Of a stretch of DNA of 41,028 bases, positions 9,209 to 16,346 are shown one piece after another. Position 1 is the stretch's first letter; each line of letters opens with the position of its first letter. Below the pieces are notes generated by a model. That model was not told where the DNA came from and made no database searches. It saw only the letters and a list, made by a program, of their open reading frames with translations. Source of the DNA: Nostocoides jenkinsii Ben 74 (GTDB taxonomy: Bacteria > Actinomycetota > Actinomycetes > Actinomycetales > Dermatophilaceae); contig NZ_HF571038.1 of NCBI RefSeq assembly GCF_001046875.1, positions 2,292,553 through 2,333,580 of the forward strand. The letters are read 5' to 3'. Position numbers and translations under genes: made by a program.

Positions 9209-9391
9209 TCACCCCGTGTTGGAGCTGTTGTCGTCGATAGTGCCGTCGACGTGCGTCACGCCGAGGGCGGCATCAAGCTCCTGCTGATCCATCGGACCCT
9301 CGTGGGCCTGCAGCGCCGAGACCAGCCCTTGGACGAGACCCTTCTCAGCGCGGGTCGACTCGAAGTCGACGTCATCCGCGTCCTGTGCCAT
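9209..9391 (-). CDS. Small acidic hypothetical protein (60 aa)
   Basis: 60 residues starting MAQDADDVDFES and ending DDNSSNTG. It is strongly acidic, with no membrane segment or cysteine. The frame remains open upstream to 9568, but that part is antisense to the DUF47 gene start and Arg-rich, so ATG 9391 is preferred. No clear ribosome binding site is seen; it may be translated from a near-leaderless message. The gene is divergent from the DUF47-pit operon. The family is not recognised, and the call rests on composition and the plausible gap between neighbours. Confidence 0.45.
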   Translation of the reverse strand: MAQDADDVDFESTRAEKGLVQGLVSALQAHEGPMDQQELDAALGVTHVDGTIDDNSSNTG

Positions 9392-9518
9392 AGCGTCAGA
9401 GATTAGCGACCAGGACCCGGCCAGTCCCCGAAAGCGTGTTGCTTGAAAAGACACAATTCCGTCTGCCCGTAGCATTGGCGTCACCTGTCGTTTCGCCACC
9501 CTTTCCCCGGAGGTCGTC

Positions 9519-10142
9519 GTGGCCCTGCGCCTCGTGCCGCGTGACCCCGGTTTCGACGACCTTTTCAATCAGTGCGCGGCGCTGTTGGTCGAGGGTTCGC
9601 GCGAGCTGACCGCCACCCTGGCCCATGACGCCGACGAGCGCGCCAGTGCCGTCGCGAGACTTGCCGGTCTGGAGCAGTCCCTGGACGAGGCGTGCCACGA
9701 GGTCGTGCGACGGGCCGCGGCCACCTTCATCACCCCCTTCGACCGCACCGACATCCACTCGCTGGCCGGGTCGCTGGATGACTGCATGGATCTGATGGCG
9801 TCAGCTGCCGAGTTGATCGACTTGCTCGGCCCCAGCGAGATCCCCAAAGAGATCGGCCAGCAGGTCGCCCTCCTCGGCCGGATGGCCGAGCTCGTCGTCC
9901 AGGCGATGCCGTGGTTAGCCGACCTGCGCGCCCTCGCCGAGGTCGTCGTGGAGATCAACCGACTGGAGAACGCCGGCGACCGACTCCACCGCCAACTCCT
10001 CGGCCAATTGCTCGTCGATGACGCGGCGGACGTGCCGCGGATGCTTCGGCTGAAGGTCATCACGGACGAGCTGGAGCGCGCCGTCGACGCCTTCGAGGAG
10101 CTGGCGCGGACCATCGAAAGCATCGCCCTCAAGGAATCCTGA
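9519..10142 (+). CDS. DUF47 / PhoU-like phosphate transport accessory protein
   Basis: 207 residues from GTG 9519, with CCGGAGG just upstream. The protein is almost entirely helical and matches the DUF47 (PhoU-like, TIGR00153) family: an acidic residue-rich first half with FITPFDRTDIHSLAGSLDD, which is the diagnostic segment, and a second half with NRLENAGDRLHRQLL. DUF47 proteins are usually encoded directly before a Pit transporter and are thought to modulate low-affinity phosphate uptake. Here pit follows after 4 bases. With no phoU next to pstSCAB, this is the only PhoU-like protein in the window. Confidence 0.88.
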   Translation: MALRLVPRDPGFDDLFNQCAALLVEGSRELTATLAHDADERASAVARLAGLEQSLDEACHEVVRRAAATFITPFDRTDIHSLAGSLDDCMDLMASAAELIDLLGPSEIPKEIGQQVALLGRMAELVVQAMPWLADLRALAEVVVEINRLENAGDRLHRQLLGQLLVDDAADVPRMLRLKVITDELERAVDAFEELARTIESIALKES

Positions 10143-10146
10143 GCCC

Positions 10147-11178
10147 GTGCATCAGTTCGGCGTGGCTCAGTTCAGCTTGGATCAGTTCGGGGTGGATCAA
10201 CTCGGCATCCTGGCGGTGGTGGCACTCGCGTTGGCCTTCACCTTCACCAACGGCTTCCACGACTCCGCCAACGCCATCGCGACCTCGGTCTCGACCCGGG
10301 CGCTGACCCCGCGGATCGCGTTGACGATGGCCGCGATCGCCAACTTCGTGGGCGCCTTCTTCGGGGCCCACCTCGCCCAGAGCGTCGGGGCTGGGATCAT
10401 CGACGCGCCGACCGGGGGCCGCGGCCTGGCCATCTGTGCTGCCGCCCTCATCGGCGCCACGACCTGGAATCTGCTCACCTGGTGGCGCGGCCTGCCGTCC
10501 TCCTCCTCACACGCCCTCATCGGCGGCCTCGGCGGTGCCGCGCTCGCGGCGGGCTCGACCGTGCACTGGCAGGGGGTCTGGGACCGCGTTGTCCTGCCCA
10601 TGCTGGCCTTGCCGATCATCGGCTTCGCCGGGGGGTATGCCGTGATGCTCGCCCTCCTGTGGACCTTCCGGAACGCGCATCCCGCCTCGGTGACCCGTGG
10701 CTTCCGACTGGCCCAGACCGTGTCCGCGTCCGCGATGGCCTTCGGCCACGGCATGCAGGACGCCGCCAAACCCGCCGGCGTCATCGCGCTCGCGCTGACC
10801 GTCGCGGGCCACCACGACGTTGCGGATGCGACCCCACCGTGGTGGGTGCTCGCCGTCTGCGCGCTCGTGCTGAGTGCGGGGACGTATGCCGGGGGCTGGC
10901 GGATCATGCGCACTCTTGGGCGCCGCCTGATCGACCTCGACCCGCCCCGGGGGTTCGCGGCCGAAGTCACCGCCGCCGTCCTCTTGTATGCCGCGACCGC
11001 ACTCCGCGCCCCCGTCTCAACCACGCACAGCATTGCCAGCGCGATCACTGGGGTGGGCGCGACCACGCGCGCCCGGGCGATCCGCTGGGTGCTCGTGCGC
11101 GACATCGTGGGTGCCTGGGTGCTCACCTTCCCGGCGGCCGGCATCATCGCGGCCGCGGTCTCGCTCGTCCTCACCTGA
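10147..11178 (+). CDS. pit: Inorganic phosphate transporter, PiT family
   Basis: 343 residues from GTG 10147. PiT signature segments are present: TFTNGFHDSANAIATSVSTR near the N-terminus and APVSTTHSIASAITGVGA near the C-terminus, each carrying the conserved GFHDSAN-like and STTHS-type phosphate-binding motifs, with about ten hydrophobic helices between. It imports phosphate with a cation or proton at low affinity. The first 20 residues form four pentapeptide-like units (HQFGV, AQFSL, DQFGV, DQLGI), each preceded by a GTG or TTG codon, so the true start could be 10147, 10162, 10177 or 10192. It forms an operon with the DUF47 gene (4-base gap). Confidence 0.9.
   Translation: MHQFGVAQFSLDQFGVDQLGILAVVALALAFTFTNGFHDSANAIATSVSTRALTPRIALTMAAIANFVGAFFGAHLAQSVGAGIIDAPTGGRGLAICAAALIGATTWNLLTWWRGLPSSSSHALIGGLGGAALAAGSTVHWQGVWDRVVLPMLALPIIGFAGGYAVMLALLWTFRNAHPASVTRGFRLAQTVSASAMAFGHGMQDAAKPAGVIALALTVAGHHDVADATPPWWVLAVCALVLSAGTYAGGWRIMRTLGRRLIDLDPPRGFAAEVTAAVLLYAATALRAPVSTTHSIASAITGVGATTRARAIRWVLVRDIVGAWVLTFPAAGIIAAAVSLVLT
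10150..10209 (+). repeat. Four tandem 15-nt units at the 5' end of pit
   Basis: Units at 10150-10164, 10165-10179, 10180-10194 and 10195-10209 share the core TCAGTTCGG and the same phase. Counted from the preceding codon, each period carries a possible start codon (GTG, GTG, TTG, GTG). The encoded peptides are HQFGV, AQFSL, DQFGV and DQLGI. Confidence 0.75.
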
Positions 11179-11224
11179 ACACTGTCCGGGTGGGAGTCAA
11201 CGCAGCCCGGAGAATCCCTCACGC

Positions 11225-11246
11225 GTTCACCCGGCGTTCACGAAGG
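11225..11246 (+). promoter_or_regulatory. Putative PHO box (PhoP direct repeat) upstream of pstS
   Basis: Two 11-nt direct repeat units, GTTCACCCGGC (11225-11235) and GTTCACGAAGG (11236-11246), fit the Streptomyces-type PhoP unit G(G/T)TCAYYYR(G/C)G, with the core GTTCAC repeated at exactly 11-nt spacing. They lie about 90 bases before the pstS start. A weak -10-like CATACG at 11261 would place the second unit over the -35 region, as known for PhoP-activated promoters. Phosphate-starvation induction of pstSCAB is inferred. Confidence 0.7.
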
Positions 11247-11282
11247 CAGCCTCAACGCGCCATACGGGCTCCCTAATTTCAG

Positions 11283-11309
11283 TTTCGCGAGCACCTGCTC
11301 GCATCGAAA
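11283..11309 (+). promoter_or_regulatory. Stem-loop in the pstS leader
   Basis: CGAGCA (11288-11293) pairs with TGCTCG (11296-11301), and TTTCG (11283-11287) with CGAAA (11305-11309) across a 3-nt bulge. The hairpin ends just before the ribosome binding site region (GAGAGG at 11318-11323) of the GTG start at 11334. It could stabilise the 5' end of the abundant pstS mRNA or affect translation. Confidence 0.5.
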
Positions 11310-11333
11310 TTGGACGTGAGAGGTACTCCGACA

Positions 11334-12485
11334 GTGAAGAACACCCGAGGCGCTCGCTTCGCTGCCCTTGCCGCCATCGGCGGCCTCGCCCTGGCTGGCT
11401 GTGGTTCCGACAACAACACCGCTACCACCACCACGGGCACCGCCGGCTCCGCGAGCTCCAGCAGCGCCGCTGGTTCCAGCGAGTCCGCGCCGGCCACCGA
11501 CTGCCCCAGCGGCACGCTCAACGCCGAAGGCTCCTCTGCTCAGAAGAACGCCTTCGAGGAGGTCGTCACCGCATACAACGAGAAGTGCGCCGACCTGACC
11601 ATCAACTACAACCCGACCGGCTCCGGCACGGGGATCAAGCAGTTCAACGCGGGCCAGGTCGACTTCGCCGGCTCCGACTCGGCGCTGAAGACCGAGGAGA
11701 AGGACGGCGTCATCGAGGTCGACGCGGCGCAGAAGCGCTGCGAGTCCCCGGCCTGGAACCTCCCGATGGTGATCGGCCCGATCGCCGTGGCCTACAACCT
11801 CGACGGCGTCGACAAGTTGGTCCTCGACGCGCCGACCCTGGCCGCCATCTTCCAGGGCGAGATCACCACCTGGAATGACCCCAAGATCGCCGCCCTCAAC
11901 TCGGGCGTGACGCTGCCCGACACCGCGATCAAGCCGTTCTTCCGCTCCGATGAGTCGGGCACCACCGAGAACTTCACCAAGTACCTCAAGGCCGCGGGCG
12001 GCGACGCCTGGGCCGGTGAGCCGGCCAAGTCCTGGACCGGCAAGGGTGAGGGCAAGGAGAAGTCCTCGGGCGTTGCCGACGCCGTCAAGGCCACCGCCGG
12101 CGGCATCACCTATGTGGAGCTGTCCTACGCCAAGGACAACGCCCTCGGGATGGCCCAGATCGACAACGGCTCGGGCGCGGTCGAGCTGACCAGCGACTCG
12201 ATCGGCAAGTTCATCGCGACCGCCGCCGCCGACGGCGAGGGCAACGACCTGCGCCTGAAGCTCGACTACGCCACCAAAGAGGCCGGGGCCTACCCGATCG
12301 GCCTGGTGACCTACGAGATCGTCTGCTCGGTCAACAAGGACGCGGCGAAGCAGAACGAGATCAAGTCCTTCCTCACCTTCTTCGCCTCGTCCGAGGCACA
12401 GAGCCTGATCGAGGAGATCGGCTACGCCCCGCTCCCGGCCGAGGTCCAGACCAAGGTCGCCGCCGCGGTCGCGGCCCTGTCCTGA
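11334..12485 (+). CDS. pstS: PstS, phosphate ABC transporter substrate-binding lipoprotein
   Basis: 383 residues from GTG 11334 (MKNTRGARF), with GAGAGG at 11318-11323. The N-terminus is a lipoprotein signal with lipobox LALAGC, so Cys23 should be lipidated. A Thr/Ser/Ala-rich tether follows. The mature domain has the PstS phosphate-binding segments GSSAQKNAFEE, NYNPTGSGTGIKQF, FAGSDSALK and FRSDESGTTENFTKYL. It captures phosphate outside the membrane for PstCAB. It is the first gene of pstSCAB, preceded by a PHO box and followed by a long attenuator-like hairpin. That arrangement would leave pstS more highly expressed than the rest of the operon. Confidence 0.95.
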   Translation: MKNTRGARFAALAAIGGLALAGCGSDNNTATTTTGTAGSASSSSAAGSSESAPATDCPSGTLNAEGSSAQKNAFEEVVTAYNEKCADLTINYNPTGSGTGIKQFNAGQVDFAGSDSALKTEEKDGVIEVDAAQKRCESPAWNLPMVIGPIAVAYNLDGVDKLVLDAPTLAAIFQGEITTWNDPKIAALNSGVTLPDTAIKPFFRSDESGTTENFTKYLKAAGGDAWAGEPAKSWTGKGEGKEKSSGVADAVKATAGGITYVELSYAKDNALGMAQIDNGSGAVELTSDSIGKFIATAAADGEGNDLRLKLDYATKEAGAYPIGLVTYEIVCSVNKDAAKQNEIKSFLTFFASSEAQSLIEEIGYAPLPAEVQTKVAAAVAALS

Positions 12486-12491
12486 TTTTCC

Positions 12492-12525
12492 GTATGCCGC
12501 CCGCTCACCCGAGCGGGCGGCATAC
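12492..12525 (+). terminator. Perfect 15-bp hairpin between pstS and pstC
   Basis: GTATGCCGCCCGCTC (12492-12506) and GAGCGGGCGGCATAC (12511-12525) form a perfect stem with a 4-nt loop, 6 bases after the pstS stop. No T-tract follows, so it is more likely a partial terminator or an mRNA 3'-end stabiliser than a full stop for pstCAB. Each arm begins with the window's over-represented GTATGCC motif. Confidence 0.8.
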
Positions 12526-12632
12526 CTCGAAGCACGTGCACGGGCGATGTGGCCCGGTCGGATCTCTCCGGCCGGGCCCGTCGCACACACGCACAACGTG
12601 CCTATCTCCACGAATGGAAGGTGAGCCAGGAC

Positions 12633-13643
12633 ATGCAAAGCGTGACCGGCGTATCCATCGCCGACAAGACGCCCGGGTCACACGGCGAGTCGCCGTTGTC
12701 CGGGGACGGTGCTAGCACCGGCCGCCTCGGCGACCGACTCTTCGGAGGCGCGGCCATCGGTGCCGGGGCCGTTGTCGTCGGGCTCGTCACCTTGATCGGG
12801 GTGTTCCTGCTCTCGCAGGCGATCCCCTCACTGATGAAGAACGAGGCCAACTTCCTCACCTCCACCGAGTGGAGCGTTGGCGGGGACCACCCGCGCTTCG
12901 GCATCCTGCGTTTGCTGTGGGTGACCGTCCTGTCCTCGCTGCTGGCGCTGACGATCGCGGTGCCGATCGGCATCGCCGTCGCGCTCTTCATCACCAACTA
13001 CGCGCCGAAGTGGCTCTCGAAGCCAGCGGCCTCGACGGTGGACCTGCTCGCGGCCGTGCCCTCGATCATCTTCGGCCTGTGGGGCCTGCGGGTCTTCGGA
13101 CCGCGAACCGAGGGAATCCAGAACTTCCTGCGCGAGAAGGCCGGCTGGTTCCCGCTCTTCAAAGAAACGACGGTCGGGAGTTTCACCACCATCTTCCTTG
13201 CGGGCCTCGTGCTGGCGATCATGATCCTGCCGATCATCACCGCGCTGTCGCGCGAGGTTTTCGCGCAGACGCCGACCACTCACAAGGAGGGGGCGCTGGC
13301 CCTCGGCGCCACGAAGTGGGAGATGATCCGCACCGCGGTCCTACCCTTCGGCAAGCCCGGCGTCATCTCCGCCGCGATGCTCGGCCTCGGCCGCGCCCTC
13401 GGCGAGACGGTCGCGGTGATGATCCTGATCTCCTCGCTCGCCCAGGGCACGGACTTCTCGTTCAGCTTCTTCGACGGCGGCGAGACCTTCGCCTCCAAGA
13501 TCGCCCTCGGCGCCGGTGAGTTCGACACCCCGCAAAAGACCGGCGCCTATATCGCCGCCGGCCTGGTGCTCTTCATCTTGACCTTCATCGTCAACGCCAT
13601 CGCCCGCATCGTCATCGAGCGTCGGAAGGCCTTCACCGAATGA
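12633..13643 (+). CDS. pstC: PstC, phosphate ABC transporter permease
   Basis: 336 residues from ATG 12633 (MQSVTGVSIADK), which has AAGGTGAG at 12618-12625; the frame extends upstream without coding character. Six membrane segments are expected. The ABC permease EAA loop reads GALALGATKWEMIRTAV, and LGRALGETVAVMIL is typical of PstC. With PstA it forms the membrane channel for phosphate. It overlaps pstA by 4 bases (ATGA at 13640-13643). Confidence 0.93.
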   Translation: MQSVTGVSIADKTPGSHGESPLSGDGASTGRLGDRLFGGAAIGAGAVVVGLVTLIGVFLLSQAIPSLMKNEANFLTSTEWSVGGDHPRFGILRLLWVTVLSSLLALTIAVPIGIAVALFITNYAPKWLSKPAASTVDLLAAVPSIIFGLWGLRVFGPRTEGIQNFLREKAGWFPLFKETTVGSFTTIFLAGLVLAIMILPIITALSREVFAQTPTTHKEGALALGATKWEMIRTAVLPFGKPGVISAAMLGLGRALGETVAVMILISSLAQGTDFSFSFFDGGETFASKIALGAGEFDTPQKTGAYIAAGLVLFILTFIVNAIARIVIERRKAFTE

Positions 13644-14560
13644 CCGCCATCACCAACGGCCTCCCGCGGGACCGGATGCTGTCCGAACCCCGGGACCTCG
13701 ACCTGCGCGGCAAGAGCGGCAGCCGCGCGCTGAAGAACTCCGTCGCCACCGCCGTCATGTGGGCTGCCTTCGCCATCGCGGTCATCCCGCTGGTGTGGAT
13801 CCTGCTGACGGTCGCGGTCAAGGGCGGCCACCTGATCCTTGACTCCACGTGGTGGACCAACTCGCAGCAGGGCATCACCGCCAGGCGTGAAGGCGGCGGC
13901 GCCGTCCACGCCATCCAGGGCACGCTGATTCAGGGTTTGGTGACCGCGCTGATCTCAGTTCCGATCGGGGTGCTGACCGCGGTCTATCTCGTGGAGTATG
14001 GCCGCGGCCGGTTCGCCCGGATCGTCAGCTTCATGGTCGACATCCTCACCGGCGTGCCGTCGATCGTCGCCGGCCTGTTCATCTACGCCGTCTTCATCAC
14101 GACCTTCGGCTTCACCCGGGCCGGCATCTTCGTCTGCCTCTCGCTGACACTGTTGATGATCCCCGTCGTGGTTCGCTCGACCGAGGAAATGCTCAAGCTC
14201 GTGCCCAACGAGTTGCGGGAAGCGGCCTACGCGCTCGGGGTGCCGAAGTGGAAGACGATCTTCTCGGTCGTCCTGCCGACCGCATTCTCCGGCATCATTA
14301 CCGGCGTCCTGCTCGGCCTGGCCCGCGTCATGGGCGAGACGGCTCCGCTGCTGATCCTCGGGCCCTACACCAAGGCCATTGCCACCGATCTCTTCGGCGG
14401 CAATATGGCGACGCTGCCCACGATGATCAACCAGGACCGCGACCAGGCGGTGACGCTCCCGGCATACGACCGGATCTGGGCGGCCGCGCTCACGCTGATC
14501 CTGCTCATCCTTCTGCTCAACCTGCTGGGCCGGCTCGCGGGCCGCTTCAGCAAGGTCTGA
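13640..14560 (+). CDS. pstA: PstA, phosphate ABC transporter permease
   Basis: 306 residues, coupled to pstC by ATGA. It contains the PstA segments LTGVPSIVAGLFIYAVF, the EAA loop AAYALGVPKWKTIF, and LARVMGETAPLLILG. It has about six transmembrane helices and a cytoplasmic N-terminus rich in charged residues. It pairs with PstC. pstB follows after 36 bases. A motif-bearing Ala-Tyr pair (GCATAC at 14461) is near the C-terminus. Confidence 0.93.
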   Translation: MTAITNGLPRDRMLSEPRDLDLRGKSGSRALKNSVATAVMWAAFAIAVIPLVWILLTVAVKGGHLILDSTWWTNSQQGITARREGGGAVHAIQGTLIQGLVTALISVPIGVLTAVYLVEYGRGRFARIVSFMVDILTGVPSIVAGLFIYAVFITTFGFTRAGIFVCLSLTLLMIPVVVRSTEEMLKLVPNELREAAYALGVPKWKTIFSVVLPTAFSGIITGVLLGLARVMGETAPLLILGPYTKAIATDLFGGNMATLPTMINQDRDQAVTLPAYDRIWAAALTLILLILLLNLLGRLAGRFSKV

Positions 14561-14596
14561 CCCCGACCCCCAACCCAGACAAGGGCGATCCCCACC

Positions 14597-15373
14597 ATGG
14601 CCAAGCGCATCGACGTCAGCGACCTGGACATCTTCTATGGCAGCTTCAAGGCCGTTGAGGGCGTCTCGATGAGCATTGAACCCCGCGCCGTCACCGCCTT
14701 CATCGGCCCGTCCGGTTGCGGCAAGTCCACGGTGCTGCGCACCCTCAACCGGATGCACGAGGTCATCCCGGGCGGCCGCGTCGAGGGCAAGGTCCTCCTC
14801 GACGGCCAAGACCTCTATGCCAAGGACGTCGACCCGGTCGGCGTGCGCCGCACCGTCGGTATGGTGTTCCAGCGCCCGAATCCGTTCCCCACCATGACGA
14901 TTCGCGACAATGTCGCGGCCGGGCTGAAGCTCAATGGCGTCAAGAACAAGGCGCGCCTCGACGAGGTCGTCGAAAAGTCACTGAAGGGCGCCAACCTCTG
15001 GAATGAGGTCAAGGACCGCCTCGACAAGCCCGGCGCGGGCCTCTCCGGTGGTCAGCAGCAGCGCCTCTGCATCGCGCGCGCCATCGCTGTCGAGCCGCAA
15101 GTGCTGCTGATGGACGAGCCGTGCTCGGCGCTCGACCCGATCTCCACGCTCGCCATCGAAGACCTGATCAACGAGCTGAAAGAGCGCTACACGATCGTCA
15201 TCGTGACGCACAACATGCAGCAGGCCGCCCGCGTCTCGGACCAGACCGCCTTCTTCAACCTCAAGGCCACCGGCCAGCCGGGCAAGCTGGTCGAGCTCGA
15301 CTCCACCAGCAAGATCTTCAACAACCCCACCGAGAAGGCCACCGAGGACTACATCTCCGGCCGCTTCGGCTAA
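14597..15373 (+). CDS. pstB: PstB, phosphate ABC transporter ATPase
   Basis: 258 residues. Walker [11 protein letters not shown]-loop region [11 protein letters not shown], signature [14 protein letters not shown], Walker [13 protein letters not shown] and switch histidine [13 protein letters not shown] are all present, with the PstB-typical [10 protein letters not shown]. It energises phosphate import through PstCA. phoU, the usual next gene, is absent: the next gene is convergent mutT1. A 9-bp inverted repeat spans the stop codon. Confidence 0.95.
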   Translation: MAKRIDVSDLDIFYGSFKAVEGVSMSIEPRAVTAFIGPSGCGKSTVLRTLNRMHEVIPGGRVEGKVLLDGQDLYAKDVDPVGVRRTVGMVFQRPNPFPTMTIRDNVAAGLKLNGVKNKARLDEVVEKSLKGANLWNEVKDRLDKPGAGLSGGQQQRLCIARAIAVEPQVLLMDEPCSALDPISTLAIEDLINELKERYTIVIVTHNMQQAARVSDQTAFFNLKATGQPGKLVELDSTSKIFNNPTEKATEDYISGRFG

Positions 15374-15381
15374 GCCGAAGC
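15363..15381 (+). terminator. Small hairpin across the pstB stop codon
   Basis: GCTTCGGCT (15363-15371) and AGCCGAAGC (15373-15381) are perfectly complementary around A15372, and the TAA stop is in the centre. No T-tract follows. It may end pst transcription in the 31-base gap before convergent mutT1. Confidence 0.45.
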
Positions 15382-15404
15382 CGGCTGTCCAGTCAGGCGT
15401 GCGG

Positions 15405-16346
15405 TCAGTCGTCCTCGGCGAAATAGCGCTCGATCGCGACTAGGCGGGCCTCGTCGCCGCGGCCGACGAGATGCGCGATCAGGGCCTCGCCCTTCGCCAT
15501 ACCGTCGCGGCTGGCTGCCCGCAGCGCGGCCATCGGCCGGTTCGCTGACTCGTGGGCGAGCATCCGGTCGAGGATGGCTGGGAGCACGGGGCGGTGGCTG
15601 CAGACCACGACCGGCTTAGCCTTGCGAATGAGCTTGTCCACGAAGGCCGTCGTCGCGCTGGGGTCGGCTTCGAAGGTCTCCTCCGACAGGTCGTCGCGGG
15701 CGCGGAGCTTCAGCTTGGCGGCCGCAGCGAACGGGGCGACGGTCTCGTTGCAGCGCGTCGAGGACGAGGTGTAGACCCGGTCCGGCGCATACGACCCCAG
15801 CAACGGAATCAGCGCCCTGGACTGCTCCCGGCCGCGGGCATCGAGCGGGCGGAGCCAATCGGGGCGCCGCCAGTTCGAGCGCTGGAGTGCCCGCCCGTGG
15901 CGCACGACGACGAGCGGCCACGTCGCCAACGCCCCGGCGTCGTGGGCCGCCATCAGCGCCCGCAGTTGGACGCGATCGCGCGAGTAGTCCAGCCGGCCGT
16001 GCGCCGTGGCCGCGTCCAGCCAGGCGACCTCGTCGATCTCGTTGACGAGCCGGCCGGACCCGCCGATAACCTGGGCGGCCCAATAGCGGACTTCCTTGGT
16101 GGCCGGGATGCCGCGGTAGTCGAGGAAGGTGTAGTGCGCCGGCGGCAGGGGTATGCCGAGGCGCACCACGAGCCCGGTCTCCTCCTCCGTCTCGCGCGCC
16201 CCGGCGACAGGGAATTGCTCGTCGGGGTCGAGCTTGCCCTTGGGCCAGGACCAATCGTCATACCGAGGCCGGTGCACGAGGGCGACCTCCAAGCGCCCGC
16301 CGGACAGTCGCCACGGCAAGGTGCCGGCGGCAGGAACGTCCCTCAT
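15405..16346 (-). CDS. mutT1: MutT1-like Nudix hydrolase fused to a histidine phosphatase domain
   Basis: 313 residues. The Nudix box, at about residues 37-59, starts with GKLDPDE and ends REtEEetG with all catalytic positions present. A phosphoglycerate-mutase-type histidine phosphatase domain follows, with the RHG motif at 149-151 ([10 protein letters not shown]) and the second histidine in [10 protein letters not shown]. Mycobacterial MutT1 has the same two domains, hydrolyses 8-oxo-GTP/dGTP and diadenosine polyphosphates, and lies next to ppk, as here. Its start overlaps the ppk stop by 4 bases (16343-16346), so it is the last gene of glnR-mshD-ppk-mutT1. Confidence 0.88.
   Translation of the reverse strand: MRDVPAAGTLPWRLSGGRLEVALVHRPRYDDWSWPKGKLDPDEQFPVAGARETEEETGLVVRLGIPLPPAHYTFLDYRGIPATKEVRYWAAQVIGGSGRLVNEIDEVAWLDAATAHGRLDYSRDRVQLRALMAAHDAGALATWPLVVVRHGRALQRSNWRRPDWLRPLDARGREQSRALIPLLGSYAPDRVYTSSSTRCNETVAPFAAAAKLKLRARDDLSEETFEADPSATTAFVDKLIRKAKPVVVCSHRPVLPAILDRMLAHESANRPMAALRAASRDGMAKGEALIAHLVGRGDEARLVAIERYFAEDD

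Noticed and set aside
9443-9475. TTGAAA / TAGCAT promoter for the DUF47 gene
   Set aside because: Spacing of 21 bases is too long for a normal sigma-A promoter, so it is not annotated.
10150-10209. CRISPR-like array
   Set aside because: The 15-nt units are contiguous, without spacers, in frame with pit.
11310-11333. TTG start for pstS
   Set aside because: It would place extra residues before the lipoprotein signal and sits within the leader hairpin; GTG 11334 has a ribosome binding site and gives a normal signal peptide.
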